Positions 9,682 to 18,849 of a stretch of 64,000 bases of DNA are shown here, one piece after another. Below the pieces are notes generated by a model that saw only the letters and a program-made list of their open reading frames with translations, was not told where the DNA came from and did not search any database. Both the position numbers and the translations under genes were made by a program. The stretch is taken from positions 496,001 through 560,000 of the forward strand of contig NC_022550.1 in NCBI RefSeq assembly GCF_000471965.1, given 5' to 3'. Numbering within the stretch: position 1 is the stretch's first letter; every line of letters begins with the position of its first letter. The DNA comes from Blattabacterium sp. (Nauphoeta cinerea). GTDB lineage: Bacteria; Bacteroidota; Bacteroidia; Flavobacteriales; Blattabacteriaceae.

Positions 9682-10695
9682 TTGAGAAATTATACATTAG
9701 GAGAGTTTATTATAGAAGATAATAGAAATCGCTTTTCACATTCAACTGAAGCATTGTTACGATTATTTAGCTCTATAAAATTAGCTTCTAAAGCGATTCA
9801 TAAAGAAGTCAATAAAGCAGGATTAACAGAGGAGATAATAGGGAGTTCTGGCATTACTAATGTTCAAGGAGAAAACCAACAAAAATTGGATGATTTTGCT
9901 CATAGAGCTTTCATTGAATCTTTTAAAAGTAGAAATGTTGTTTGTGGAATCGCCTCTGAAGAAAGCAAAAATTTTATAGTGATAAAAGGAAAACAAGAAA
10001 ATATTTTTAAAAATCAATATATTGTTTTAATAGATCCACTTGATGGTTCTTCTAATATAGATGTTAATGTATCTATTGGAACTATATTTTCTGTATATAT
10101 AAGAAAATCTTCTATTCGAAAGAATTTAACGATAGAAGATTTTTTACAAAAAGGAAGTCAACAAATTCTTGCAGGATATATTATATATGGATCTTCTACG
10201 ATACTGGTATATAGCACTGGAAATGGAGTACATGGATTTACTTTAGATCCTTCAGTTGGAACATTTTATTTATCTCATTATAATCTTCGTTTTCCTAAAA
10301 CTGAAAAAATTTATTCTATTAATGAAGGAAATTATGCAAAATTTCCTAATGGAATTAGGAAATTTATAAGGTACTGTCAAGAAAAAAAAGATAATCGTCC
10401 TTACACAGCAAGATACATTGGATCTTTAGTCGGAGATTTTCACAGAAATTTGATACAAGGAGGAATATATATTTATCCTAAAACAGCTTCTTCTCCAGAA
10501 GGAAAATTGAGATTACTTTATGAATGTAATCCTATGGCTTTTTTATCTGAACAAGCAGGAGGAAAAGCTTCTGATGGGAAAAATAAACGTATTTTAGATA
10601 TAGTCCCTACTGAATTACATCAAAGAACTCCATTTATTTGTGGTCCTACAGAAATGGTTTCTAAATTAGAAGAGTTTATGGTAAATTGTGAATAA
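9682..10695 (+). CDS. fbp: Fructose-1,6-bisphosphatase class I
   Basis: Gluconeogenic phosphatase converting fructose 1,6-bisphosphate to fructose 6-phosphate. The 337-residue product has the metal and substrate motif [10 protein letters not shown] (118-127), [20 protein letters not shown] and [15 protein letters not shown]. The start taken is a TTG at 9682, because the protein then begins RNYTLGEFI as in the family and I see no ATG nearby. The 147-base divergent gap with plsC must contain both promoters. Confidence 0.94.
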   Translation: MRNYTLGEFIIEDNRNRFSHSTEALLRLFSSIKLASKAIHKEVNKAGLTEEIIGSSGITNVQGENQQKLDDFAHRAFIESFKSRNVVCGIASEESKNFIVIKGKQENIFKNQYIVLIDPLDGSSNIDVNVSIGTIFSVYIRKSSIRKNLTIEDFLQKGSQQILAGYIIYGSSTILVYSTGNGVHGFTLDPSVGTFYLSHYNLRFPKTEKIYSINEGNYAKFPNGIRKFIRYCQEKKDNRPYTARYIGSLVGDFHRNLIQGGIYIYPKTASSPEGKLRLLYECNPMAFLSEQAGGKASDGKNKRILDIVPTELHQRTPFICGPTEMVSKLEEFMVNCE

Positions 10696-10705
10696 ATTTT
10701 CATCA

Positions 10706-11057
10706 ATGCAGTTCAAAGAAAAAGAAACTTTTGAAAAAATAATAAAAAATGGGAAATATTTATTTGTATATCCTATTTTATCTGTTTTTTTATCAAAAGA
10801 AAAAAATTTTTTACAAAATTCAACAGTAAATCTTGTTGGAACTTTAGTAAAAAAAAAATTTTAAAAAATCAGTTCATAGAAATAAAATAAAACGTTTATT
10901 GAGAGCTTCTTTTTTTTCGAATAAATCGATTTTAGAAAAAATGCATAAAAATGTTTATATAATTTTTATATATAAATCTTTTTATTTTCCTGAATTTAAA
11001 AATATTAATGAATCTATTATAAACATTTTCAATAAAATAACCAAAAATCATTATTGA
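10706..11057 (+). pseudogene. rnpA: Ribonuclease P protein component, frame broken at an A10 run
   Basis: Protein partner of the RNase P RNA. From the ATG at 10706 (or a GTG at 10688 inside the end of fbp) the first frame reads MQFKEKETFEKIIKNGKY and then LVGTLVKKKF before a TAA at 10862. The second frame continues with KKSVHRNKIKRLLRASF, the family signature RNR box, and ends at 11057 (TKNHY). The two halves are one base out of register at ten A residues (10849-10858). Nine A would read LVKKNFKKSVHRNKIKRLL, an excellent RnpA sequence. RNase P is normally essential, so I think polymerase or ribosome slippage, or a base-count error, is more likely than real loss. Confidence 0.85.
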
Positions 11058-11629
11058 AATAATTGACTAGCGTTTGCTCCAAAAATTTTTACTGCAAAGG
11101 CTAATAAAACAATTCCAAATATTTTTTTTAAAATATCTAATCCATTATTTCCTATTTTTTTCGCTATAAAATCACATCTATCTATAACGAAATAAACAAC
11201 TATCATATTCAAAATAAGAGACAATAAAATAATATTTACATCATAAGTTGCTCTTAATGAAATTAACGTCGTTAAAGACCCAGGACCAGCTATAAGTGGA
11301 AAAGCTATTGGAACAATAGAAGTTTGAGCGTTTTCAGTAACTTTATGAATATCTATCCCTAATATCATCTCTAAACCAATTAAAAACAAAACTACAGATC
11401 CCGCTACAGAAAAAGAATGGACATCGACTCCAATGATTTTAAGCATAGGTTGCCCTAAAAAAAGAAAAGATAAAAATATTACAAGAGAAGTAATTATAAC
11501 TTTTTTAGTGTCTATAATATTCCCTTTTGATTTAAATCCCATAATTATGGGAGCATTACCTAATATATCTATAATGCTAAAAAGTATCATAAAACAACTA
11601 ATTAATGAATTAATCCATTCCATACTCAA
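11051..11629 (-). CDS. MarC-family integral membrane protein
   Basis: A 192-residue inner-membrane protein with about six hydrophobic segments and the family features FSIIDILGNAPI near the N-terminus, GLEMILGID in the middle and PIAFPLIAGPGS. The MarC/UPF0056 family is of uncertain function; some members have been linked to amino-acid movement, but that is not shown here. It is convergent with rnpA and overlaps its corrected end by 7 bases. It follows the pyrE-pyrF fusion on the same strand after 121 AT-rich bases in which I see nothing. Confidence 0.85.
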   Translation of the reverse strand: MSMEWINSLISCFMILFSIIDILGNAPIIMGFKSKGNIIDTKKVIITSLVIFLSFLFLGQPMLKIIGVDVHSFSVAGSVVLFLIGLEMILGIDIHKVTENAQTSIVPIAFPLIAGPGSLTTLISLRATYDVNIILLSLILNMIVVYFVIDRCDFIAKKIGNNGLDILKKIFGIVLLAFAVKIFGANASQLFQ

Positions 11630-11750
11630 AATTTATTCAAAAAATTTTTATGATTGAAACAACTTTTATGCCTACACATATACAAATTAAATAAAAATAT
11701 AATCAGTATCATTAATTTTTTTAAAAAAAAAACTCATATGGTATAAATGT

Positions 11751-13115
11751 TCAAAGCCCATTTTCATAAGCTTTCCATCCTGCATTTCTATATTCTTCTG
11801 CCGTTGTTTTGGGATTCAATGATTGTGAAATAGCTTTTCCTACAATAATAAAATCACATCTATTTTTATCGAAAGCTTGTATTGGATGAATATAATTATT
11901 TCCTACGTTATTATTTTTTTTAAAAAAATGAATACCAGGTGTAAATAATAATAATCTGTCATCCACTTTTCTTTGTGCAACTGTCCCAATAACTTTTGGA
12001 TTTTTCAAAGAAATATTTAATGCTTTTCTTATGTAATTATCATCAGACAATCTTCCATAAGAAGACATTTCAGATATTGTAATTAACCCCATGTGAGAAG
12101 GTACATTTAAGTTTTGTATACTCATTTCACCAGCAAGTACATGAGCCGTCACAATATCTGCCCAAGAAGAAATTTTATGTATTCCGTAATGTAACTGAAG
12201 GAAATTCGTAGGACCTACATCACATAATTTTCTATCTTCAAATAACAAAAATTTTTTTTCTATAGAAATATTTTTAAGACAATTTATAAATGAGAATGAA
12301 AAATCATTTATGATATCCACATGAAGTTTTAATCCACAAATGATATCTCCAATTAAATTGACTAATTTTAAAATATTTTTAGCACATCTTAAATCAAGAG
12401 AAACTACTAAGTTTGTTTTTTTTTTCAACGTAATATCTATAAGTTTTTTTCCTATTGGATGAGAAACGATTTCTTTTTTTTCTTCATAAGATATTCGCTT
12501 ATTTTTAAAATTTTTTATGTTCTTTTTTCTTAAAAAGAATTGAATCATATCTATTTCTTTTCTCTTTAAAAAATGTTTTTTTTTTAAAATTTTGAAAATC
12601 TCTCCTATTCTAAATAAAGTTCGAATATTATATCCTCTTTTTTTGATGTTTTCTATTCCTCCTTGTTCTCTATCAAGAATAGACATAATATTTTTAATTA
12701 TTAATCCTTCTTTTTCAATATCTATTACAGTTTTTAATAAACTGTCTCCACTTGTAATTACATCTTCTATAATCAGACAATTTTGTCCTGTTTTATATAT
12801 TCCTTCAATCATTCGTTCTGTTCCATATCCTTTGTTTTCTTTTCTTTTAATAATTAACGGAATTTTGGATCTCAAAGATAAAGTAGTAGCTATAGGCAAA
12901 GCCGCATATGGAACTCCACAAATTAGTTCAAAATCATAAGATGTAACTTCATGAATAAGTAAATCTGATAATTTTATTAATAAATCCGGTTTCGAAGCTA
13001 TGGGACGAAAATCTATATATATAGAAGAATTCATTCCACTTTTTAATGTAAAATTTCCAAATTTTATGATTCCTAAATTATAAATTTCTAAAAAGAATTG
13101 TTCTTTTTCTTCCAT
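11751..13115 (-). CDS. Fused orotate phosphoribosyltransferase / OMP decarboxylase (UMP synthase)
   Basis: Carries out the last two steps to UMP in one 454-residue chain. Residues 1-170 are the PyrE domain, with the PRPP motif CLIIEDVITSGDS (113-125). A linker follows, and residues from about 207 are the PyrF domain, with catalytic residues Asp241, Lys263, Asp294, Lys296 and Asp299 (FEDRKLCDVG). The spacings of these five residues (22, 31, 2, 3) are the same as I recall for human UMPS (Asp259, Lys281, Asp312, Lys314, Asp317). The linker KRISYEEKKEI...HPIGKKL and the C-terminus also resemble UMPS. Separate pyrE and pyrF are usual in bacteria. It is divergent from pyrD. Confidence 0.93.
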   Translation of the reverse strand: MEEKEQFFLEIYNLGIIKFGNFTLKSGMNSSIYIDFRPIASKPDLLIKLSDLLIHEVTSYDFELICGVPYAALPIATTLSLRSKIPLIIKRKENKGYGTERMIEGIYKTGQNCLIIEDVITSGDSLLKTVIDIEKEGLIIKNIMSILDREQGGIENIKKRGYNIRTLFRIGEIFKILKKKHFLKRKEIDMIQFFLRKKNIKNFKNKRISYEEKKEIVSHPIGKKLIDITLKKKTNLVVSLDLRCAKNILKLVNLIGDIICGLKLHVDIINDFSFSFINCLKNISIEKKFLLFEDRKLCDVGPTNFLQLHYGIHKISSWADIVTAHVLAGEMSIQNLNVPSHMGLITISEMSSYGRLSDDNYIRKALNISLKNPKVIGTVAQRKVDDRLLLFTPGIHFFKKNNNVGNNYIHPIQAFDKNRCDFIIVGKAISQSLNPKTTAEEYRNAGWKAYENGL

Positions 13116-13188
13116 AAAAAAATTTGTTTTGGTAAAGTTAAAAATTTTATACTTGGATATTATTTATATACAATTGATTCATATAATT

Positions 13189-14127
13189 ATGAAAAAAATA
13201 GACGTTTCTACTAACATAAATGGAATTAAACTTCCATTATGTATTATGAATGCCTCAGGAGTTCTTTGCACGACAGATCAAGAATTATCCAATTTATTAA
13301 ATAGTTGTTCTGGTGGAGTTGTTACAAAAAGTTGTACATATAAACCAAGAAAAGGAAATGTTTCCCCTAGATATTTTGAATGGAATACAGGAAGTATAAA
13401 TTCTATGGGCTTGCCTAATCTTGGGATTAATTTTTATCTAAGTTTTTTAGAAAAAAAAGAAATCAACAAACCTGTTTTTCTGTCTATATCCGGATTATCT
13501 ATAGAAGAAAATTATTTTCTAATTCAAAAAGCGAACGGATCTTCAAAAGTGACTGCTATAGAATTAAACTTATCTTGTCCTAATCTTATTGAAAAAGAAG
13601 ACATGTTAGGTTATAACTTTTATAAAATATCAAATTTCATAGAAAACATATTTAAATTTAACAAAAAACCTTTGGGGATTAAACTCCCTCCTTATTTTCA
13701 AGATACACATATTAAAAATATAGCTTTGATTTTAAATCAATTTCCTATTTTTTTTGTCACTTGTGTTAATAGTTTACCTAATGGAATTTTTATTGATACA
13801 AATAAAGAATCAGTAGTCATACGACCAAAAAAAGGATTTGGAGGGATAGGTGGACCAATTATAAAGCCATTTGCACTAGCTAATATTCATAAGTTTTATA
13901 CTTATCTTCGTAAAGATATTTCTATAATAGGATGTGGAGGAATTTCTTCTGGAAAAGATATTTTTGAACATATATTATGTGGGGCATCTGCTGTTCAAAT
14001 TGGAACACAATTTATGAAAGAAGGGATTTCAGTGTTTGGAAGACTGAAAAAAGAATTGACTTTTTTTTTAGAAAAAAAAAATTATTTATCTATAGATAAT
14101 TTTAAAGGAAAGTTAAAAGTTTTTTAA
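13189..14127 (+). CDS. pyrD: Dihydroorotate dehydrogenase, class 1A (fumarate type)
   Basis: Oxidises dihydroorotate to orotate. The open frame reaches back to 13129, but the ATG at 13189 (MKKIDVSTNING) gives the family N-terminus and 312 residues. Class 1A marks are TKSCTYKPRKGN, RYFEWNTGSINSMGLPN, the catalytic cysteine in ELNLSCPNL, KLPPYF and GFGGIGGPIIKP. Class 1A enzymes are cytosolic and use fumarate, unlike the membrane class 2 enzyme with quinone. There is no N-terminal membrane segment. It pairs head to head with the pyrE-pyrF fusion, 73 bases apart, and overlaps the end of proS by 4 bases. Confidence 0.93.
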   Translation: MKKIDVSTNINGIKLPLCIMNASGVLCTTDQELSNLLNSCSGGVVTKSCTYKPRKGNVSPRYFEWNTGSINSMGLPNLGINFYLSFLEKKEINKPVFLSISGLSIEENYFLIQKANGSSKVTAIELNLSCPNLIEKEDMLGYNFYKISNFIENIFKFNKKPLGIKLPPYFQDTHIKNIALILNQFPIFFVTCVNSLPNGIFIDTNKESVVIRPKKGFGGIGGPIIKPFALANIHKFYTYLRKDISIIGCGGISSGKDIFEHILCGASAVQIGTQFMKEGISVFGRLKKELTFFLEKKNYLSIDNFKGKLKVF

Positions 14128-15593
14128 TAGGATTTAGAAAAAACAACTCTTTGTAAAGAAGGATTTCCAGAATAAATACATTTTCCTTTTTCTTTTTCAT
14201 TAGACATAGGAATACAGCGTATAGTTGCTTCTGTTTCTTCTTGAATTTTTTGAACTGTATTTTTGGTTCCATCCCAATGAGCTAAAATAAATCCTCCTGA
14301 ATGATTGATTTGATTCTTAAAATCATTGTAATGATCTGATTTTATAATAAACTTTTGTGTTCTATTTAAAGCTTTTTTATAAATATTTTTTTGTATTTCA
14401 TCTAGTAATTTTGGGATTGAATTTTTTAAATTTATCCAGGGTAAATATATTTTTTCATATGTATCTCTTCTAAAAATTTCTACTTTCCCATTTTGAATTT
14501 CGTTTTTTCCTATACTGATTCGTATGGGAATCCCTTTCATTTCATATTCATGAAATTTCCATCCAGGAGTAAATGTCGGATTATTGTCATATTTTGCTCT
14601 TATTCCTTCTTTTTCTAGAATATTTAATATATTTTTCGAAATTTCATGAATAATAGTATATTTTTCTTTGTGATATATAGGAATAATAATAATTTGTATT
14701 GGAGCAATTTTTGGGGGCAAAACTAATCCTTTATCATCAGAATGAGACATGATTAATGCACCTATTAATCTAGTAGATACTCCCCAAGAAGTTCCCCATA
14801 CATATTCTTGTTTTCCGTTTAAATTAGTAAATCTTACATCAAAAGCTTTTGAAAAATTTTGTCCCAAAAAATGTGAAGTCCCAATTTGTAAAGCTTTTCC
14901 ATCTAGCATAAGTGCTTCAATACAATATGTTTTTTCTGAACCAGAAAATTTATCCATATATGGTTTTATTCCTTGTAATACGGGAATAGCCATAAATTTT
15001 TCTGAAAAATCTGTATAAATATTTAATATTTTTAAAGTTTCTTCGATAGCTTCTTGTTTTGTAGAATGTGCGGTATGCCCTTCTTGCCATAAAAATTCAG
15101 TCGTTCTAAGAAATAAACGAGTTCGCATTTCCCACCTCATGGCATTTCCCCACTGATTAAATAAAATAGGTAAATCTCTATAAGATTGAATCCAACGTTT
15201 ATAAGTTTTCCATATTATACTTTCTGAAGTTGGTCTAATTACCAGTTCTTCTTGTAATTTAGATTCCGGATCTATAATTAAACTTTCTTTTTCTCTATTT
15301 TTTTTTAATCTAGAATGTGTAACAACTCCACATCCTTCAGAGAAAATTTCAGTATGTTCCTTTTCTTTTGAAAAAAGAGACTTTGGAATTAGTAAAGGGA
15401 AATATACATTTTGATGTCCAGTGAATTTTAACATTTTATCTAGTATTGTTTTCATTCTATCCCATAAAGAATATCCATATGGTTTGATAATCATAAAACC
15501 ACGTATTCCTGAAAATTCTGCTAAACCAGATTTAACAGTTATTTCGTTGTACCATTTTGAATAATTTTCACTACGTTTAGTCAATTGTTTCAT
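14124..15593 (-). CDS. proS: Prolyl-tRNA synthetase (archaeal/eukaryotic type)
   Basis: Class II synthetase charging tRNA-Pro. The 489-residue product lacks the editing insertion of the E. coli type. Motif 2 is visible in QWGNAMRWEMRTRLFLR, followed by EFLWQEGHTAHST, and motif 3 in GTSWGVSTRLIG. The chain ends in tyrosine (VFSKSY), as is usual in this shorter archaeal-like form. Bacteroidetes commonly carry this form. It is divergent from rpmF, with 95 AT-rich bases between the starts. Confidence 0.95.
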   Translation of the reverse strand: MKQLTKRSENYSKWYNEITVKSGLAEFSGIRGFMIIKPYGYSLWDRMKTILDKMLKFTGHQNVYFPLLIPKSLFSKEKEHTEIFSEGCGVVTHSRLKKNREKESLIIDPESKLQEELVIRPTSESIIWKTYKRWIQSYRDLPILFNQWGNAMRWEMRTRLFLRTTEFLWQEGHTAHSTKQEAIEETLKILNIYTDFSEKFMAIPVLQGIKPYMDKFSGSEKTYCIEALMLDGKALQIGTSHFLGQNFSKAFDVRFTNLNGKQEYVWGTSWGVSTRLIGALIMSHSDDKGLVLPPKIAPIQIIIIPIYHKEKYTIIHEISKNILNILEKEGIRAKYDNNPTFTPGWKFHEYEMKGIPIRISIGKNEIQNGKVEIFRRDTYEKIYLPWINLKNSIPKLLDEIQKNIYKKALNRTQKFIIKSDHYNDFKNQINHSGGFILAHWDGTKNTVQKIQEETEATIRCIPMSNEKEKGKCIYSGNPSLQRVVFSKSY

Positions 15594-15688
15594 AAAAGAT
15601 TAGATTTTATATCTATTTCTATTTATATAAATAATTTAACACATTTAATTTTATTTCTAAATTAGTAATTTATTAAATATGTTTATTT

Positions 15689-15886
15689 ATGGCCCACCCT
15701 AAAAGAAGACAATCTAAATCTAGAAGAAATAAAAGAAGAAGTCACTTTAAAATCAAAGAACCTTTGTTAGCAAAATGTCCTTTAACAAAACAAAAATATT
15801 TATATCATCATGCATATTGGCATGATAATAAACTTTATTATAGAGGAAAAATTGTATATAATAAAAACGAGAAAGAATCCTTGTAA
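15689..15886 (+). CDS. rpmF: 50S ribosomal protein L32
   Basis: A small large-subunit protein of 65 residues with the basic N-terminus MAHPKRRQSKSRRNKRRSH. A middle KCPLT keeps one cysteine, but the rest of the zinc ribbon seen in many L32 proteins is missing, so this is the non-zinc form. It sits 11 bases before accB; rpmF is often linked to fatty acid genes in bacteria, and here accB and accC follow directly. Confidence 0.95.
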   Translation: MAHPKRRQSKSRRNKRRSHFKIKEPLLAKCPLTKQKYLYHHAYWHDNKLYYRGKIVYNKNEKESL

Positions 15887-15897
15887 AATCAAATATT

Positions 15898-16362
15898 ATG
15901 GATTTAAAAAAAATCAAATCTTTGATTCAGATTATTTCGGATTCAAATATTGATGAAATTAGGATAAAAATAGATAACACTGAAATTTACATGAAAAATA
16001 AAACATTCATCAAAAATGAAAAACGTTCATGTTATCCTACTAAAGTATATTCATCCTCATCTATTTCTGATTTTTCGGATAGGTTTTATAAAACAGGAAA
16101 AGAAAATGAAAATCAATATTTAACCATAAAATCTCCTATGATAGGAACATTTTATAGAAAACCTCATCCTGATCAAGAACCTTTTGTCAAAATAGGAGAT
16201 GATATAAAAATAGGAACAAAAGTTTGTGTGATAGAAACAATGAAACTATTTAATGATATTGAATCTGAAGTAAATGGAAAGTTGGTTAAAGTTATGGTGG
16301 AGGATGCTTCTCCTGTTGATTATGATCAACCTTTGTTTCTTTTAGATCCTATTAAATCCTAA
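15898..16362 (+). CDS. accB: Biotin carboxyl carrier protein of acetyl-CoA carboxylase
   Basis: Carries the biotin of acetyl-CoA carboxylase for fatty acid synthesis. The 154-residue protein has an N-terminal region (DLKKIKSLIQII), a serine-rich linker at about 50-70 and a lipoyl/biotinyl domain from about 75. The biotinylated lysine is Lys116 in VIETMKLFND; the usual motif is EAMKM, so Ala-Met are replaced by Thr and Leu around the conserved Met-Lys pair. It lies 13 bases before accC and belongs to the same transcript. Confidence 0.95.
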   Translation: MDLKKIKSLIQIISDSNIDEIRIKIDNTEIYMKNKTFIKNEKRSCYPTKVYSSSSISDFSDRFYKTGKENENQYLTIKSPMIGTFYRKPHPDQEPFVKIGDDIKIGTKVCVIETMKLFNDIESEVNGKLVKVMVEDASPVDYDQPLFLLDPIKS

Positions 16363-16375
16363 CTATTAAATTTTT

Positions 16376-17734
16376 ATGTTTAAAAAAATATTAATAGCTA
16401 ATCGTGGAGAAATTGCTTTACGAATTATACGGACAGCTAAAGAAATGGGGATTAAAACTGTAGCCGTTTATTCTACTGCAGATAAATATAGTCTTCATGT
16501 TTATTTTGCAGATGAAGCTGTATGTGTTGGTCCTCCTCCTCCATATCAATCTTATTTAAATATACCCAATTTAATTTCTGCTGCAGAAATTACAAATGCA
16601 GATGCAATTCATCCTGGATACGGTTTCTTATCTGAGAGTGCATATTTTTCTTCTATGTGTCAAAAACATGGTATAAAATTTATCGGAGCAAAACCGAGTC
16701 ATATGATTCAAATGGGAAATAAAATTTCAGCTAAAAAAACTATGAAAAAAATTGGGATCTCTTGTTTACCTGGATCAGACTGTTTTGTAGAATCATCTTA
16801 TAAAGAAATCGATAAGATTGCAGATAAAATAGGATATCCAATTATTATAAAAGCTGTATATGGAGGGGGAGGAAAAGGAATACGATCTGTTTTAGATAAA
16901 AATCATTTAAAAAGTTCTTGGGAAGAAGCTAAAAAAGAGGCCTGGTCTTGTTTTAGAAAAAAAGATATGTATATAGAAAGATTAATTTTAAACCCGCGAC
17001 ACATAGAAGTCCAAATTCTAGGAGATAAATATGGAGAAGCATGTCATTTATCCGAAAGAGATTGTTCTATTCAAAGAAGAAATCAAAAATTACTAGAAGA
17101 AGCTCCTTCTCCATTTTTAACTCCATTTCTTAGAAAAAAAATGGGAGAAGAAGCTGTAAAAGCGGCTGAATATATTCATTATGAAGGAGTAGGGACTATC
17201 GAATTTTTAGTAGATCAAAATAAAAATTTTTATTTTATGGAAATGAATCCCAGAATACAAGTAGAACATACTGTTACCGAAGAAATAACAGGTTTGGATT
17301 TAATTCAAGAACAAATATTTTTGGCTTATGGAAAAAAACTTTCCATAAAAAAAAATTTTTATCCTAAAATGTACTCAATAGAATGTAGAATTAATGCAGA
17401 AGAACCGTATCAAAATTTCCGTCCGGTTCCTGGAAAAATAACTCAAATGCATTTACCTGGAGGAAAGGGCGTGCGTATTGATACACATATTTATGCAGGA
17501 TATTTTGTATCACATTATTATGATTCTATGATTGCTAAAATTATTACCACTGCAAAAAGTAGAGAAGAAACTATTGAAAAAATGCGTCGTTCTTTAGATG
17601 AATTTGTAATAGAAGGGATACATACAACTCTTCCTTTTTATAGAAAACTTATGCAAAATAATGATTTTTTAAAAGGAAATTATAACACAAATTTTTTGGA
17701 TAATTTAGATTTTTTCTTCACGAAGAAAGAATGA
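16376..17734 (+). CDS. accC: Biotin carboxylase subunit of acetyl-CoA carboxylase
   Basis: ATP-grasp enzyme that carboxylates the biotin on AccB. The 452-residue product begins FKKILIANRGEIALRI and shows the glycine loop GGGGKGIRS, the signature HLSERDCSIQRRNQK and the catalytic region EMNPRIQVEHTVTEE. The carboxyltransferase genes accA and accD are not in this window. The gene runs convergently into prfA with 4 bases between. Confidence 0.97.
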   Translation: MFKKILIANRGEIALRIIRTAKEMGIKTVAVYSTADKYSLHVYFADEAVCVGPPPPYQSYLNIPNLISAAEITNADAIHPGYGFLSESAYFSSMCQKHGIKFIGAKPSHMIQMGNKISAKKTMKKIGISCLPGSDCFVESSYKEIDKIADKIGYPIIIKAVYGGGGKGIRSVLDKNHLKSSWEEAKKEAWSCFRKKDMYIERLILNPRHIEVQILGDKYGEACHLSERDCSIQRRNQKLLEEAPSPFLTPFLRKKMGEEAVKAAEYIHYEGVGTIEFLVDQNKNFYFMEMNPRIQVEHTVTEEITGLDLIQEQIFLAYGKKLSIKKNFYPKMYSIECRINAEEPYQNFRPVPGKITQMHLPGGKGVRIDTHIYAGYFVSHYYDSMIAKIITTAKSREETIEKMRRSLDEFVIEGIHTTLPFYRKLMQNNDFLKGNYNTNFLDNLDFFFTKKE

Positions 17735-17738
17735 AATG

Positions 17739-18824
17739 TTATTTTTTTTCAAATGATTTTAAAAAATCAATCATTTCTTGAATGTTTCCATTCATAAATC
17801 CTGTAAGATTATAAATAGATTTATGAATTCTGTGATCTGTTACTCGATTTCTAGGATAATTATAGGTTCTAATTTTTACTGAACGATCTCCTGTAGAAAC
17901 CAAAGATTTTCTTTTTACAGATATTTTCCTTAATCTTTTCTCTTTTTCATTTTGATAAATACGTGATCGTAAAACACTTATAGCTTTTTCAAAATTTTTA
18001 TGTTGAGAACGTTCTTCTTGACATTCTACTGTAATTTTACTTGGAATATGAGTTAATCGTACAGCAGACTCTGTTTTGTTTACATGTTGTCCCCCAGATC
18101 CACTAGATCTAAAAGTGTCTTTTTTGATATCAGATAAATTAATGTTGACTTCTATATCTTTAACTTTAGGAAAAACGGCAACAGTTATAGCAGATGTATG
18201 CACTCTTCCTTGAGATTCTGTTTCAGGGACCCTTTGGACTCTGTGTACTCCAGATTCAAATTTTAAATTACCATAAACCCCCTTTTTTCCATTGATATCT
18301 AAAATGATTTCTTTGTATCCTTTTATTCCTCCTTTTTGAGCGTGTATAATTTTATATTTCCAACTTGATTTTTTAAAATACATTGTATACATTCTTAATA
18401 TATCTTCAACAAAAAGACACGCTTCATCTCCCCCTGTTCCAGAACGAATTTCTACAATAGCACCATTTCTATCATCTTCTTCTTCTTCTGTATTATTTTC
18501 TTTTAGAGCAAAGAAAAGATTCGATAATTCTTTTTCAATAGAAGATAAATTGTCTGAAATTTTGTATTTTTCTGTTGAAGCGAATTCCTTCATTTCCGGA
18601 TCTGAATCATTTTCTAAAATAAAATTTATTTCTTTAAATAAAGCCAATTTTTTTTTGTATTCTTCATAAAGAGAGACTATTTTTTCTAATTTTGTGTATT
18701 TATTCAATAATGTTTTATATTTTTTTTGATCGGATATGATACGAGGTTGTGTGATTAATTTTAAAATTTCAAAAAATTCTTTTTTGTAAATTTCTAATTT
18801 TGGGATCAATGAAGTTTTTTTCAT
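17739..18824 (-). CDS. prfA: Peptide chain release factor 1
   Basis: Terminates translation at UAA and UAG. The 361-residue product has the GGQ peptidyl-tRNA hydrolysis motif at 244-246 (SGSGGQHVNKTES) and, at 200-202, the P-x-T codon-recognition motif typical of RF1 rather than RF2 (VPETESQGR). The acidic stretch EEEEDDRNG precedes the RSGTGGDEA signature. It precedes the DUF4293 gene on the same strand's downstream side, 25 bases away. Confidence 0.96.
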   Translation of the reverse strand: MKKTSLIPKLEIYKKEFFEILKLITQPRIISDQKKYKTLLNKYTKLEKIVSLYEEYKKKLALFKEINFILENDSDPEMKEFASTEKYKISDNLSSIEKELSNLFFALKENNTEEEEDDRNGAIVEIRSGTGGDEACLFVEDILRMYTMYFKKSSWKYKIIHAQKGGIKGYKEIILDINGKKGVYGNLKFESGVHRVQRVPETESQGRVHTSAITVAVFPKVKDIEVNINLSDIKKDTFRSSGSGGQHVNKTESAVRLTHIPSKITVECQEERSQHKNFEKAISVLRSRIYQNEKEKRLRKISVKRKSLVSTGDRSVKIRTYNYPRNRVTDHRIHKSIYNLTGFMNGNIQEMIDFLKSFEKK

Positions 18825-18849
18825 TTTTTGAAATCTTTATAATAAATAT

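Noticed and set aside
13129-13188. N-terminal extension of pyrD by 20 residues
   Set aside because: The extra residues do not resemble class 1A PyrD, and they occupy the divergent promoter gap; the ATG at 13189 fits the family.
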